Assembly: GCA_037576215.1 (NCBI GenBank)
Contig: JBANDB010000012.1
Coordinates: forward strand, 1,426,001-1,490,000
Direction: 5' to 3'
DNA from: Armillaria gallica
Lineage: Eukaryota; Basidiomycota; Agaricomycetes; Agaricales; Physalacriaceae
DNA length: 64,000 bases
Both the position numbers and the translations under genes were made by a program. The notes beneath the pieces are model-generated. The model was given only the letters and a program-made list of their open reading frames with translations, searched no databases and had not been told where the DNA came from. Of the stretch, positions 24,238 through 36,161 are shown piece by piece (positions within the stretch are counted from its first letter, which is position 1; each line of letters opens with the position of its first letter).

Positions 24238-25381
24238 TCACGCTTCGACGCTGGATAGGAAGTTGATGAGGGTTTTGAAATAGCTGACATCAAGGTTGAG
24301 TGACACAGACTAGATGACGACACTAAACGACTTACTTGTCTGGCTCCTCGTACATAGGTACGTGTGAACTATTTTTCAGCTCAACCCAGCTGACTCCCAC
24401 ATCTCATCCTGCGGCGCGCTGAGGAGGACAGTCGGACAAGTCACATTATGGAGGACGTCAATGACGCTCCAGTCCTTCAGTAGCTTGCTCATAGTAAATT
24501 CGGGATGTCCTACACACTCATAGGTCAGTGGTCTACGCGGGACGTTGTTGCGGAACTCAGAACACTTACTATTGCCCTTTCCATTCGCCTTTGAATGCAC
24601 CAGATTTTCTGGCCAAGATGTCAGTGTACAGAGATGGATGTTCCGGTAAATAGTCAGTGTCTCTTTATATTCTGGCGAGTCTGTGGTCCCTTCGGCTTCG
24701 TGCTTTTGAAGCACGTCGCCGAGCCCATCAGGGAGTTGATCTCTCCAATATTGAGCACCTTGAAGGTAGAGCTTGGACGCGCAAAACGTGTTGGCAAGAA
24801 TTAGGCGCTTGAGGCCGGGGTGCATACGGTTTTGAAGCGTAGTCACTACCGAAGATGCCTGTACAAGTTTGTCGGTGTCTGTTCTGTCTGAAGAACATCA
24901 GACCACGCACCTCCCCATGAATGACCGAGAATGTCAAAGTTATCAAGTTGTCGAGCTCGTCTTTGAAGAGGTCGACAGTCCAGAATTCAGGAGGCGAGTC
25001 GGGGTATTGACGAAGATCGATTTGGTCATAGAATACAACTGGTATACTGATTTGGCCGTTGTTTGATGTGATGCACCTAGAGCCTTCGAAGGTACGTACC
25101 CAGCATCAGTGAAGAGCTTTTCGTGTGGCCTGCAGAACGTCAGTTTATCGGTTGACCTCGAGTGTGGAGCCAAGGGGACTGACGTCAAACTATTCGACGG
25201 CCATCCAGTTACAAAGATAATCTACAAGACATGTCAGTACTTACTACATATGATTAAATCCTAGACCGCCGTGTAACATGACTATTGGCCTTTTCTTGCT
25301 AGTGTGGACGTCGCCCAGGATCTTGTACCATGTCTGAAACGTGTGATCTCCAACCACAAAGTCGACGGTTCCTGTACTCAT
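24238..25381 (-). pseudogene. proline iminopeptidase-like alpha/beta hydrolase, decayed
   Basis: Clear remnant of a proline iminopeptidase / L-amino-acid amidase type alpha/beta hydrolase (peptidase family S33). Pieces in order are MSTGTVDFVVGDHTFQTWYK, PIVMLHGGLGFNH, PHEKLFTDAG, VVFYDQI, DSPPEFWTVDLFKDELDNL, FDILGHSWGGA with the nucleophile Ser, HPGLKRLILANTF, KHEAEGTTDSPEY, LKDWSVIDVLHNVTCPTVLL, WVELKNSSHVPMYEEPDK and YFKTLINFLSSVEA. Frame is lost at least twice. About 20 nt are missing between DNLI and FDILGHSWGG, and a second small deletion separates SAPQDEM from WVELKNSSH. The exon around NHM runs into a TAG that no normal-sized intron removes. The gene therefore appears dead, though recently enough that most blocks are readable. 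Confidence 0.8.
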
Positions 25382-25875
25382 TGGTGGATTCGGTCATCGT
25401 ATGAGTGACGGTTGCATTGCACGGATGTTTCGTACGCGATCCTAAACCAGACAACTCAGGACTGACCAACACATTCAATGTACCCTCGACATTTGAAAAT
25501 AGAAAAAGGTTTGTGAGAAGCACGGTCCGTAGCGCGAACTGACGACTTGCCCTGATCTCCTACGACTAACTCGGCCAGTCCTGCAGGTTGCGGAATTGCT
25601 TCCCTAGCCAATCAAGGACAAATTATTCCAAGCCCAGACCACTCTTTGCAGAGCGAGAGGCTGTGGAAACCAAGTTTTCTGGAGGGGACAGTCTTGAACC
25701 AGCGCACAAGCGGACTGAATCGCTGACATAAACCACTCACATTCCCGGTTTAGGGCCATTACAGCCACTGCACCATTGTACCATTGCTGTACTTAGCATT
25801 GTCCATCACCACATTCCCTCTCCTCAGTTATCTTCTGCGCCAAATTCCGAGCCTTGCTCTTTGCTCTTTACCACC
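25382..25875. other. intergenic region, no gene seen
   Basis: Upstream flanks of the hydrolase pseudogene and of the CDC73 gene. CT-rich tracts just before 25876 fit a fungal promoter. Confidence 0.45.
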
Positions 25876-27511
25876 ATGACTTCGACACTGGAACCAGCAC
25901 TCACGCTACGGCAAGCTATCAAGGCGAAGCAAAGTATCACCTACACAAATAGTGATGGTCCTTGTTCGTCATTATCATCTGCAACACACCTTGTTATTCC
26001 TCCGCATACCTTTGCAAAGTCGGCGCCTACTCGTTTTCGCAAGGTCGACGTGACCGCCGCGACAGGTCCTCAGGATTTTTACACTCTCGATGCACTTTAT
26101 CTAGCATGGTCTCTCCAGCATGCATCTGCGGCCGACTACACGAGACAAGCGCGAGAGAATGGGCTGAACATCGGGTTCGTCAGCGTTGCAGCGAGGAAAA
26201 AGGTCGTGGATTGGCTGGAGGGCAAGGGCTCTGAGTCTGACATGATTGTGCCCGCTGCAGGTGAGTTCTTACCATTTATGCATTCAGAGACTGTCAACTT
26301 TGTCTCTTACAGGCGAAACTACTACACCACCGGGAACACCACCGCCACGCTCAAGTAACTTGGCTCCTTCTTCGTCACCGGGAAAATCAAAGGTGCCAGA
26401 TACACCTTCATCAACGAACAAACGACGCTATGTTGCCGATTCACACGACCTTGACGTCGTCAAGAAAATCAAGCAGAACGAAATTGAACTTCGAGACCGA
26501 AGTTCTGTCCTGCGGGGGACGAAACCGAATGTACGGTGTTGCACGCAACGTTCTAGCATTTAGCTGATCCGCTGCAGAATTTTTCTTCCATAAAGACCGC
26601 GTATGCCGAGAAACTGAGGAAAATGCGGGAAGCCAGCAAGCCTGGTGCACCGACGTCTGCTCCAGCACCGACACCGGACCTCAAAATGCAAGCACGAAAA
26701 GCCCGTGCGCGATCTTTACATTGCCTATTGCGTCAGATCCATATTTTTGACCCTAGGAAACAACTTCCCGATTATCATGATATCCTCTTCGCCTACAGCG
26801 CTCATTACAATGCACAACGTCAAACGCTTCTTGCAAGAATCTGTGTACGTGTTTTCTCCACGCTCTGTCATTGAAATTCATGATTCTTCTCAGCTTCGAA
26901 ACATCTCAAGCAGCTCGCGAGCGCGCCAAGGCTGAAGGAAACACGAAGCCTGACGATCTTATCCCCATCTACCGCAAGTTGACTCAGATTGACCCCAGTG
27001 GAAGGGAGACGTCTACACATGCTAGGTATGTTCGCATTCTTGCGCTCTTAACAGCGCCTCACATCGAGGTGCAGATATCTGGTAGTCGACTCCGTTGAAG
27101 CACTGTCGAAATTCGGGGCAGACGCGTGGGACCGTGTTGTATGCGTCATGACTACAGGTCAGGCCTGGCAATTCAAGCCCTACCGATGGAATGAACCGAC
27201 AGTCCTCTTCCACCATGGTGCGTTTTTATGTTCTCAGCCGACTTTGAAGGCTCCAGGCTAACGTTTATGACAACAGTCAAGGGTTTCTACATGTCATGGG
27301 CCAATGATCCCCCAAACAATAGGATTAAGGATTGGAACGTGACCGAGTTGAAGGTCAGCCCTGTTTGTGGTGAAGACTGTCGGCATGTACTCATCATCCT
27401 TGACAGATTGATCAGAATCGGCGGCACATTGATAAATCGGTGGTTGCGCACTTTTGGAAAATACTGGATACATGGACAATGGCAAACAAACCGTGGTTGA
27501 TGAAGGTGTAA
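25876..27511 (+). CDS. CDC73: Cdc73 / parafibromin, Paf1 complex subunit
   Basis: Subunit of the Paf1 transcription elongation complex, nuclear. Eight exons are read: 25876-26260, 26313-26530, 26578-26703, 26757-26844, 26894-27025, 27075-27217, 27277-27353 and 27407-27511. The N-terminal part has LTLRQAIKAKQSITYTNSDG and YTLDALYLAWSLQHASAADY. The middle part has VPDTPSSTNKRRYVADSHDL followed by IKQNEIELRDRSSVLRG. The C-terminal Ras-like domain has FPIIMISSSPTALITMHNVK, LIPIYRKLTQIDPSGRE, YLVVDSVEALSKFG, WDRVVCVMTTGQAWQFKPY, VKGFYMSWANDPPNNRIKDW and NKPWLMKV at the end. All splice junctions restore conserved text. The gene is intact. The frame also extends five codons upstream, but only 25876 is an ATG in a good context (ACCACCATG). 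Confidence 0.93.
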
Positions 27512-28132
27512 TGTTGCGAAATCTTGATGTTCTTCTATCTTTGCTGTATTTAACATTTCTGTTGGGACCGATGCAATAAACTCTGGTTGATTTTTGACAC
27601 CATCGACACACGACCGTACTGCCGCCAAACCGACCACAAGTCCTTATTTCATAGCCCATACCGTGCACCTCCCATTTACGATACTCATAGCGTTGAGGCC
27701 TAACGGAGATACCCTTAGTCTTGCGCGCGAAGTTAAGACACGGTAGACGCCGACCTTCGTTAGATGATCCCCAGCGGGCTTGAAGAGACACACTGGAGAT
27801 TGGAAAGATGCGGGCAACTATATACTTATAGGACATCCATCAGTAAGCAGGGTAAGGTTACATTTACACGATACATTGGCAAGGTGACATGCATTGTCAC
27901 GAGCTAGCGCACGATAGGAGGGTAGCGGCACAAGCTTCGCGGACTAAAATCATCAGGTTTGACTCAAAGGCCAGTTGTGAATTTCTTATGTGTATGCGCA
28001 ATCAAGGACTTGACGAAGGTCGGCCATTCTGCTTGAAAAAGCAAAAATGGACATTGAATGTGGAGGTAATACAATATGTAAAATATCCCTTGCAATCAGC
28101 AAGTCGCTTGACTCGGAATAGACTCATCGACG
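27512..28132. other. intergenic region with an unassigned minus-strand frame
   Basis: A minus-strand frame from 27836 runs into the Cdc73 coding region (27294). Its first 90 residues are Arg-rich, but I do not recognise them, and the overlap with Cdc73 exons argues against a gene. Nothing else seen. Confidence 0.35.
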
Positions 28133-29171
28133 TCAGATCGACGTCTCTTCACGTTTCGCAAATTCCTCCTGTAACCAGTCCGCCATGACGTCGTTGTGTG
28201 GCTCACAGCATTCCCGTAGAGGAAACGTTACTTGGAAGTTGTTCGTGTATAGCATAATGTCCTTCACATCGACGTGACAAGCACTGAGGGCGAAATCAAT
28301 GAAGACTGGTGTTCCAAAAGGATCGGGGGTGAGGATGATATTTGACGTGTCGAGCTGACGGTAGGCAACACCTAGTTTGTTAATGGAGTGGAGGCCAGTC
28401 AACACCTTTTTAAACTGTACCCTGATGAGCATCATGCGGCCGACTCCTTACAGAAAAGAAGCCTCACCACCCTCTTGGTCTCCTCCACGTACTCGGTATC
28501 TGAGTCTCCCAGATCTTCAGGCTTTGTGTGTTCGGGTCGCCCAGAGAGCCAATCCCCGAGGCCCTTGCCTTCGATATATTCCATGACGAGAACATCACTG
28601 TCTTCGTCATTAGGCATGAGAACCTACATACAGAAAAGAACAGTCAGTATACGGTAGATGGAACAATTGGAGGAGGTAAGCTAACCGGGTGCATCCCATA
28701 ATAGTACGGCACCGTCGTGCCCTGTAACGACTTGAGCTCCTTGTATGCTTCGTCCTCGCTAGTAGACACCACCGATGCTCTGAGATACTCGTTTAGTCCA
28801 TAAGGATATTCGATGTCTGGCAGAGGTAGCAGGGAAGGCTGCACGATCTTGAGAATGACCTTGCCCAGGCTTTCGGTTGGGACCACCGGGAAACGAACAT
28901 CTGCGATATAAACTTGGGAGAGTTGCTTATCGTGTCGATACGGAACGATGGCATAAGTCAAATTGAGTTTGTAGGTCCCTTCATTGATAGCGAATGGGGG
29001 AAGGGGACGAGCAGATTCACCGGATCCCGGTGGATGAGGGTCGATGTCGATGGTAAATGAGCAGCCTTTTCGTAAAGGATTCCTGAACGCCTCTTCACGG
29101 CGCTTCACAAGTTCCTCATAATAATCACATAGATCTTCTCGGTCGCAGAGTTCAACCTCGCTATCGGCCAT
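28133..29171 (-). CDS. kinase-like protein with degenerate catalytic motifs
   Basis: Three exons give about 300 residues. The start is MADSEVELCDREDLCDYYEE, at ATG 29171. A region with YIADVRFPVVPTESLGKVIL and YYGMHP-VLMPNDEDSD-VLVMEYIEGKGLGDWL follows. LVMEYIEG matches the hinge and gatekeeper part of protein kinases. The C-lobe has GLHSINKLGVAYRQLDTSNI, then GTPVFIDFALS. In active kinases these positions read HRD-x4-N and DFG; here they read YRQLDTSN and DFA. The catalytic Asp is therefore absent and the Gly of DFG is lost, while the Asn and metal-binding Asp remain. Basidiomycetes carry many such short kinase-fold proteins. It could be a pseudokinase or a phosphotransferase relative. The frames are intact. 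Confidence 0.65.
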
Positions 29172-30113
29172 TTCGTCTGAGACAACGACGAGATCGACGT
29201 TCGAGTAAGGCCAAGCTCAAGCCGTGAAGCCGGTTTCACGATCCCTGTTGCCGACGCTCGACACAATTCGGCTTCACAGTTTTGCCTCGTTCAGAATCTT
29301 CATAGTTCGGAAGACAGCCAATCATTGTCAAAGCGAGGACGTACGGAGCGCAAGGGTAAAAGAGTCGTCAAATCCAAGGTGGATGCTCCTGGAACTGCGG
29401 GCAGGGGGACACCTGTAGCAGGTCTTGGGCCACCTGCTGACGCGATAGAAGTCCCTCCGCTGTAGTCTATTGTTTAACGCGGGGGGTTTTACTTGCAACC
29501 GCGTTATTATAAAGCATGACATAATTTGATTGCCGTGAGTCGGCACTGCGCCAAACGGAATCAGATCTGAGGATCCCGGCGGCAAGTTTAGAGTGCCGAT
29601 TGCAAGCCGTACAGCGCGTCTGGACAGAAAATAATGCATTAACCATCCTTCCCTTCATAATAAATTCGTTTTATGTGATAAGAGACGTTATATCGTAAAT
29701 AAATGGCCCTCTATAGTCTTCAAACGCGTCCCAAGACCCTGAATAAATCAGTTAAGCGTTGTCGGGTTTCCATCAAATTAGTAATAACTGGGTTGCAAGG
29801 CAGGTGGCCCGATTAAGCAACAGACTACATACAGATCGTCCCTCCCTTCCATCAATAGGTCTGTATCGTTGTCTGTCTACGAGAGACTACCTCCGCTGGG
29901 CCGCAGCCGGTACTAGCACTAGAGGTCCACCAATACCGGTACCGGCACCCGAGCTTCGAGGATCGCAGGCTGAATGAAGTTTAGCTCTTTATTTCCGACT
30001 TCCCGTTGTTTGTGGGATTGCGAAAGCTGCGATTATCGAGAGAATGGGGAGAGATTCGAGTGGAACATTATTGATCATGATCCTAATACATATCTTCTTC
30101 GGTTATACGACAT
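29172..30113. other. intergenic region, no gene seen
   Basis: Short frames only. No tRNA, repeat or spliced gene was recognised. Confidence 0.45.
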
Positions 30114-31415
30114 TTACCAAGGTGTATAACTCCTAACAACGCCATCGTCCGCTGCAGTCCAGATGTCCCCAGTATCAGTGACGCGTACGTGTCTCACTGC
30201 GTCGCAGTCGGTACCAACTATTTCTGCTTCAACGCGAACCGCCTGTCCTTGCATAGAAGCAATGTATGGCAGCCCATCTTCCGTGCTCACGACCACATCT
30301 GTCGGGGAAAGAAATGCCAGATCCTCAACTGCAGCTTCGTTTCTGGCAAACTGGACCACGGGACCTTGAGCCAGAGAGCGAACATCATAGATACATACTG
30401 CCCCTCTTGAGGAACCCGTTGCTAGTTGAGTGTTGTTAATGGCAATGGAAAGGAGAGGACTGGCAGACGAGGGAGATCGGAAAATCGAAGATGATTCGGG
30501 GGAAGCACGTAGGTCAATCGAGGAGAAGGATCCATCTTGCAGTGCGGCGTATATCGGTTCGGAAGAGTCTAATGAGAGATACGCAGGCGTGATTTTGTTA
30601 ATGCCACTGGCAGTCGGGAACATGGAAGTCTGTGTGCCGGACGGGACGTCCCAGAGCCGAAGGGTGCCGTCGAGAGCGGCAGAGAGGATGGAACGGCCGG
30701 GGCCGATGATGGCGGTTGCTGTGATGCGCCGAGTGTGGGCGCGAAGGGTGCGGGCTGGGTCTGGGGCAGGGGCTGGGGATGATGTAACCGCATCGCTATC
30801 AGCGGGAAGGATCTGGAGGGAAAAGTCAGCGGAGGCGCTGAGGAGGACACGGGACGATGGGAAGAATTGCAAGGAGGTGAGTGTTGATTTATGACTTCTG
30901 TAGAAAGCCGTGGGAGTGCTGAGGGTCGGCGATGCCCGAAATAGTTGCGCAGAGCCGTCGAGGAACCCACATGCAAACTGGGAGCGATTGGGGGAGAGTG
31001 CGAATGCGGTAATCCGGTGTGGAAGAGTGGTGTAAGAATGTGTCGGAAGAAGAATTTTCGTAGGGGAAACGCCTAATTCGGAACATGATATTTTATATTT
31101 CTAAAATGCGACTTTGATCAAAAAGAATGAAATAAGTATACGAGGTATAATACGCACACGATCCCCGCCCGCCGGTTCGATCCTAACGTCGCCTTCCTTC
31201 GTACGAAATTGGACAAGATCGCGATCGATGTCATCCAGAACTACAGAAACCTTTCCATGCACAGAAGGAGACGCCTTTTTGTAGCAAGATATCCAGATGT
31301 CTTCTGAAGGAATGGCACCGGAATGGACGTCGGCAATTACTTCTGAGAAAGTGGGTTGAATAGTTGCAACTGGAAGTATAATAGATGATTTGGATTTAGT
31401 GGTAGACTCCGGCAT
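30114..31415 (-). CDS. WD40 protein, PAAF1/Rpn14-type proteasome assembly chaperone
   Basis: WD-repeat protein resembling PAAF1 (yeast Rpn14), which binds the ATPase ring of the 19S regulatory particle during assembly. Exon 1 (31415-31158) gives MPESTTKSKSSIILPVATIQ and an N-terminal domain with WISCYKKASPSVHGKVSVVL. A 57 bp intron (GTGCGT / TAG) joins exon 2 (31100-30114). WD repeats include LPHRITAFALSPNRSQFACG, HKSTLTSLQFFPSSRVLLSA, LRAHTRRITATAIIGPGRSI followed by LSAALDGTLRLWDVPSG, QLATGSSRGAVCIYDVRS, and GDIWTAADDGVVRSYTPW at the end. About 414 residues. The block HTRRITATAIIGPGR is characteristic of the family. Divergent from the gene at 31590. Confidence 0.8.
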
Positions 31416-31589
31416 CTTGGTGAATAAAATATTGAAGGAGATCGATGACGTGATGGTAAGTGTTCGAGATAGATAGATAGATAGATAACCGGACAGAGGA
31501 GGTGATTACCAAACGTAGATATCACGTGCCAGATCCAGATAACTGAAATTTGAATTTCACCTAATTTTTTTTTCATCCATAAGTATTTG
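31416..31589. promoter_or_regulatory. divergent promoter region, PAAF1-like gene / acidic protein gene
   Basis: 174 bp between start codons of divergent genes. It holds a GATA-type microsatellite (GATAGATAGATAGATA around 31470-31487), which could be bound by GATA factors, and a T-rich tract at 31566-31573. The regulatory role is inferred. Confidence 0.35.
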
Positions 31590-32060
31590 ATGTCTCCACA
31601 ACCTATCTTTACGATCCCCGATTCATCACTTTCCGTTCCTTGTTCCTCAAATAGCTCGTCCGCGCCTAACTATCCGGTTGTTCGACGTGCCAAGGAACAG
31701 AAGGAAGATGAATACGAGGACGACTCAGAAGACGTCGAGAACGATTCTGGTGATGACTACTCAGAGGATGGTCGAAAGCCACCCAAATCACGCAAAGGTC
31801 TAAATGGGCTTTCTGTTGGCTCGTCGAAATCCAGCCGCCAGCGTCCTACTCTGCCTAAAGCCGGTCCTTGGCACCCGCATTATGTGCTGACCCAGGGCGG
31901 TGTCGCACAGATGAAGAATCGGAAGGATTTGAATATTTCTGCTGGGTATGGAAAGGACAATTTTTGGCCGCGTTCAGCTGGTATGAGAGAGCTGATTCAC
32001 AAGTCCAGTATCCCAAATTTGTCTCATACCTTCGTATCTAATATTCTCTCTGAAAATTGA
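31590..32060 (+). CDS. small acidic, probably disordered protein
   Basis: Intronless frame of 156 residues, starting MSPQPIFTIPDSSLSVPCSS. Residues 32-60 are an acidic stretch (KEQKEDEYEDDSEDVENDSG), followed by a basic Ser-rich part. The C-terminus is more ordered, with WHPHYVLTQGGVAQMKNRKD and KDNFWPRSAGMRELIHKSS. I do not recognise the family. The divergent arrangement with a proteasome chaperone gene and the clean frame support a real gene; nuclear location would fit the charge pattern. Confidence 0.5.
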   Translation: MSPQPIFTIPDSSLSVPCSSNSSSAPNYPVVRRAKEQKEDEYEDDSEDVENDSGDDYSEDGRKPPKSRKGLNGLSVGSSKSSRQRPTLPKAGPWHPHYVLTQGGVAQMKNRKDLNISAGYGKDNFWPRSAGMRELIHKSSIPNLSHTFVSNILSEN

Positions 32061-34391
32061 CTGTCTTAGAAACTAATTATATGACACTTGTATAGCACAG
32101 AATATATTGTAAAACACGTTTGCAATTATACATATAGCGAGAATGTGAGTGAATACCATTTCGACGTGCTCTCTTGGATTCGAACTCGGGACTCGGCTAG
32201 TCTCTCGTAGACAGACGGACGATACACGCCTATGGAGGGAGGGAGTGACGGCGTGTATGTAGTCTGTTGTTTATGTGGGGGGCCTTGCACCCCTAACTCC
32301 CAATGATTTCGGCCCGAAGGAAACTTGTTCACGGAGCTGAAAATGTTTCCTTGGACGTGTTTCCGTCTGTTGGAAATCTGATTTTGGGGCCCACCATCAC
32401 GACGTGTTTCCACCGTATACATTTGTGAATCCAAACTGTATCGTTCTCAACAGTAATGACATTTTATAACCCAGAACCAGTAAAATGGCGCAAAAAATGG
32501 ACCGAAATACCCTAGCAGACTCCCGTAATTCCAGTCCCACCCTTGAATGCATCAGATTATCGACTCTCGACTTTTACCCCAGTCTCTCCAGATCGTATTT
32601 TGACCCCGTCCGAATTCCAAGTCCCTCATGTACCTCATACTCAACATCCAACTGTTCTCGCTAGTCCCTTTCAAGACCTCTGTCTCTCTAATCAATACCC
32701 TTGCTCTTCAGCTCAAAATCGTTGCAGGCCAATCCTTTCGTCGGCGTGGTATCCAGTCCAACACTGTGTTTGCGAGCTGGAGCCTGGTATCGAGGGATAT
32801 TCTTCAGGGTACTGGCTGACTGCGAGATGGCAAAGAATGGGAACGGTGAATAAACGATGTGCTGCTCTTGGAAAGGACAAAGGCCATCCTTCCACGCCTT
32901 TATGCGCTTAGCGACAACGATTTTGATAGTTTGCAGTCCCTCAGGGTCCTTCCATAACAGTGTTGTATCCATATCGTGACTGGAGAGTAAGAAGAAAGCA
33001 AAGATATACGCGAGGAAACGACACGACTGTGGCGGTACTGACGCGAGGAGTGAATCTGAGTGATGAGAATTCATTTCTACATTTAGAATTGTACGTAAGC
33101 GACGGATGGTGCTGCCAAGCCGGGCGCGATTAAAACAGGACTAGGTCCAAGTTCAAGCAGAATGAGGCCAACGGCATACGACAGTGCAGAAGCCTCGCTA
33201 GCCAGATAGCGCGTGGTCTGTTCTGACTCGAAAAGGACGTCGTTCAGCATCAAGCAAGCATAGTATGTACCAGCATGTCGCCTATCATTGCCGTGTTTAG
33301 CTTCAGTATGGAGGGTCTACTTTTGACTAGTTTCACTCTACTATCGGTGTGCTTACTGTCCAACAAAAGAAATGAGCTGAAGTGGACACAGGCAACCCAG
33401 AACCTCTTCAACGGAAGATAGGTTTGTGCAGTGAACAATGAGCCATGAGACCAACTTTTCGCCGTTGAAAGCAATTGGGGACGTAGGCGACACCAGCCAC
33501 TACCCCACGTTGTTCGCCCAGAGAAAGGTGGCCGTGGAGAGTGAGAAGTATGACAAGCAAGTTCTCTGGATAATGTGAAGGCGAAGTGAAGGGACATGTA
33601 GGCGACAGAGTGGGACCTTCAGCTATAATTTGTGTTACCCCATGTTGTTTGCCTTGCAATGGAAGGATCCAAAGAGTTATAAAAGTGAAAGCTTTGATAT
33701 TACCGTAACACGTTACTGGCGAGGGAAGCTTGAGTTATTTCATTGAAGAGACAGACGCGTTACTGTCTTCTCTCTCCACTTAAAGCTTGACGTCGCAACC
33801 GAGGTCAACTAAGACGGTTAGAGAGGGGTTACCAGTCTACAGCATAGTTCCAAGTAACCAGAAATGAGCTGAAGCCGTGCGTACGGGCAACATGGGAATC
33901 ACTGAAGCAGATGTCGACGGCCGTGAGTGAATTGGGAATTAACCCCTAAGCAAGCGCCGAAACGGAGTCTAAATAGACAGGTAGATGCTGACACGATGCC
34001 GCTTTCGATTTCTTCTTGACCGTCATCAGCCCGCCTCAACGAAAGGGGAAATGGCCACTTCGGCATTGCAAAGAAAACGTTCATCGGGTTGCGGTGATGC
34101 TCTTGCACAAGAATCTCCTCGCAAATTGGAGAAGCTTGCCTGTGACTCTGAGCAGCCGCCATTTTCACCCCCATCATTGTTACCCGGCCAAACGAGCTCC
34201 TACTCAAAATATTGGCGGCGTTGCCCAACACCGTCGACATCATCCTTACCTAGGCTGCTACGTGCCGCCGACTCAATGAAGGCATATCATTTCGGATCAA
34301 TCACCGCCATTACCTTTTCGGTAGTTCTCTGAAACGCCCTGCGGGTCAAAAATGCCGGCCCACTCAACGTCGACCCTTTACCTCTTTCCGA
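32061..34391. other. long intergenic region, no confident gene
   Basis: Many frames of 60-130 codons occur on both strands (for example 32126-32434 -, 32543-32911 +, 32688-33074 -, 33985-34332 +), none with a domain or coherent splicing. A box B-like stretch (TTCGAATCCAAGAGAG on the minus strand near 32170-32190) could be a tRNA-derived remnant. Short imperfect repeats (TACCCCA[CT]GTTGTT[CT]GCC near 33500 and 33638; AGAAATGAGCTGAAG near 33368 and 33860) suggest old local duplications. Confidence 0.35.
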
Positions 34392-35390
34392 ATGCTCCGC
34401 TTATTGTCCATCTACGACCCGCCTTTGTCCGTCATCCACTGCATATTCTCTGATAACTTTCGCAAGGAGATGACGGAGGTCAAACGATCTCTCCCCCGCT
34501 CTCAGGCGTATGGGCTTGCTTTCAGGCGAGTTCTCCGTTTCCTTTGGACATGTGAATTGGCCAAAGGTTACCCCATCTGAGTGTCCAGGACAGTACCTTG
34601 CTTGGACACTGCAATCTATTGAGGAGTCGCCCGTCGAGACGGTGAACCTAGGGTCCATTTCTGACGACGTCCTTCTGAAATTCAGCGAGTTTCCCCTTGG
34701 TAACTTCCAAAATATGACCCTTTCACGCTGCTCGTTTAGCTTCACGGCATTTTCAGCGTTCCTTGAATTCCACCCACATATTACAACCTTCCATCTGGGA
34801 ACATGGAATCCGATATCACGGATTGCAGGAAGAAGGGGACCTAGGAGATCGGATCCCAAAGATTGCCTTGGAGTCTGCGACTCGCATGTCATTGACATGC
34901 ATCAGTGGTACATTAACGACCCTTTGCGCATTACTCTCCACTGCGGAGGTATTCCCTATTCTTCAATCGGTTACTATCACGGGTGAAGATGCCAAGTTGG
35001 GAATCCAAGAAGCGCTCATTTTGATATCGCAAATACATACAGTCGACTGCATCAGTATTCGCTACAAAGGCGTGAATGCTGCCGAATGGCTGAGGTTCAA
35101 ATTTCCTTGGTGGAGAGGACTGGGTGTGATGAGGACAGGACTTTTCGATTTCATTCCAAAATTCAGATGCTGCTGAAGTTCCCGCCGCAGTAGCATTGAT
35201 CCCTAATTTGAAGCGGTTCCGTACAACGTTGCCGAAGCGCTCGAAGAAAGCGATACTCGGTTTGGTGGGAAAGATGAAGGACGCCTGCCCCGGTTTGGAT
35301 ACTATGGTTGTGAATTTGTCTGGTTTTTCTACGGACCCGAGGTGGTTGCAGAAGAAGAAGACGGAATTGAAGGAAAAGAAAAGGAGGTGA
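34392..35390 (+). pseudogene. F-box/LRR-like protein remnant
   Basis: Coding-like text in three successive frames of the plus strand. One frame carries ETVNLGSISDDVLLKFSEFP, LSRCSFSFTAFSAFLEFHPH and ITTFHLGTWNPISRI. The next frame carries GDLGDRIPKIALESATRMSL, LCALLSTAEVFPILQSVTIT and CISIRYKGVNAAEWLRF. The third carries AVALIPNLKRFRTTLPKRSK and MKDACPGLDTMVVNLSGF, ending KEKKRR. The spacing of hydrophobic residues resembles the leucine-rich part of the large F-box-like families of Agaricomycetes. No intron of normal size joins the frames without losing conserved text, so two frameshifts are likely. No F-box was seen. Confidence 0.45.
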
Positions 35391-35639
35391 TGCGCGTACC
35401 AGAGCGCTCAGTGCTGTTAATTCTTGAGATGTTGTACGTCCCTGTTGATAGCGTCCCACACAGCTGTATCTGATAGTCATGGCTTTCAGATGAACTTTGC
35501 CATAGTGTTCGAGTCCTTGAAATGACGACAGGCGAACGCTCTTTCTCGCGGCCATCGTCGCATCAACTCCTTCCACGCTTCTTCTCTTTCTACACCTTCC
35601 AGCATTACCGGTTGACATTCCCTTCTTTTGGTAGACGTT

Positions 35640-35930
35640 AAAGGGTTCCACCGCCATGTACGACACTCACAGGAAAAGAGTAAGTCTCTACGGTTCCAAA
35701 CGGACCACGTTGGAGTTGACGGAAACGAAAAGGTCGACGCAGTGGACCGGAAGGCTAGCTCAGAGTCTACTGGCATTTCTGGTCGAGTCAGAGTGCTCCG
35801 TGGGTCTATTGTTGACAGCATAGCCAGCAGAGCTGCTTACACATCAATATTGTGCGACACAACCATCTCAATATACAACAACGAGAACCGTGATATCTTG
35901 TTGTACAAGACGGACGAGCTGAGTTAGCCA
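35640..35930 (+). mobile_element. LINE RNase H-domain fragment
   Basis: The frame around 35628-35927 reads HRHVRHSQEKSKSLRFQTDH and then HVGVDGNEKVDAVDRKAS. GH-VG-x-GNE-x-(V/A)DA is the end of the RNase H domain in fungal non-LTR retrotransposons (canonical PGHVGIEGNE-x-AD). The usual PG before HVG reads TD here. There is no reverse transcriptase nearby, so this is a short relic. Confidence 0.6.
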
Positions 35931-36161
35931 TTCGGGTTTGGATTTGCGCCAAGTTTAGACTGCTACTACGGTCCAAGCTGCCACTTTTTGGGCTCGACAT
36001 TATTTCTCTGGTTATGAGTACGAATTTTTATATGAGATCATCGGTGCACAAGGTCATAACACCGTAGTAAACCACTACGGGCGAGTTCCATACGGTATGT
36101 GTCGGCTCAAAGGATGTAGTCTATGAGTCACACGGGAAGGCTCATACAACTGTCCTGCGGT

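Noticed and set aside
27294..27836. 180-codon minus-strand frame opposite the end of CDC73
   Set aside because: It overlaps well-supported CDC73 exons in antisense and has no recognisable domain. Only its first part is outside CDC73.
34401..34898. 165-codon minus-strand frame opposite the F-box/LRR-like remnant
   Set aside because: The plus strand carries leucine-rich coding text here; the minus-strand product has no such pattern.
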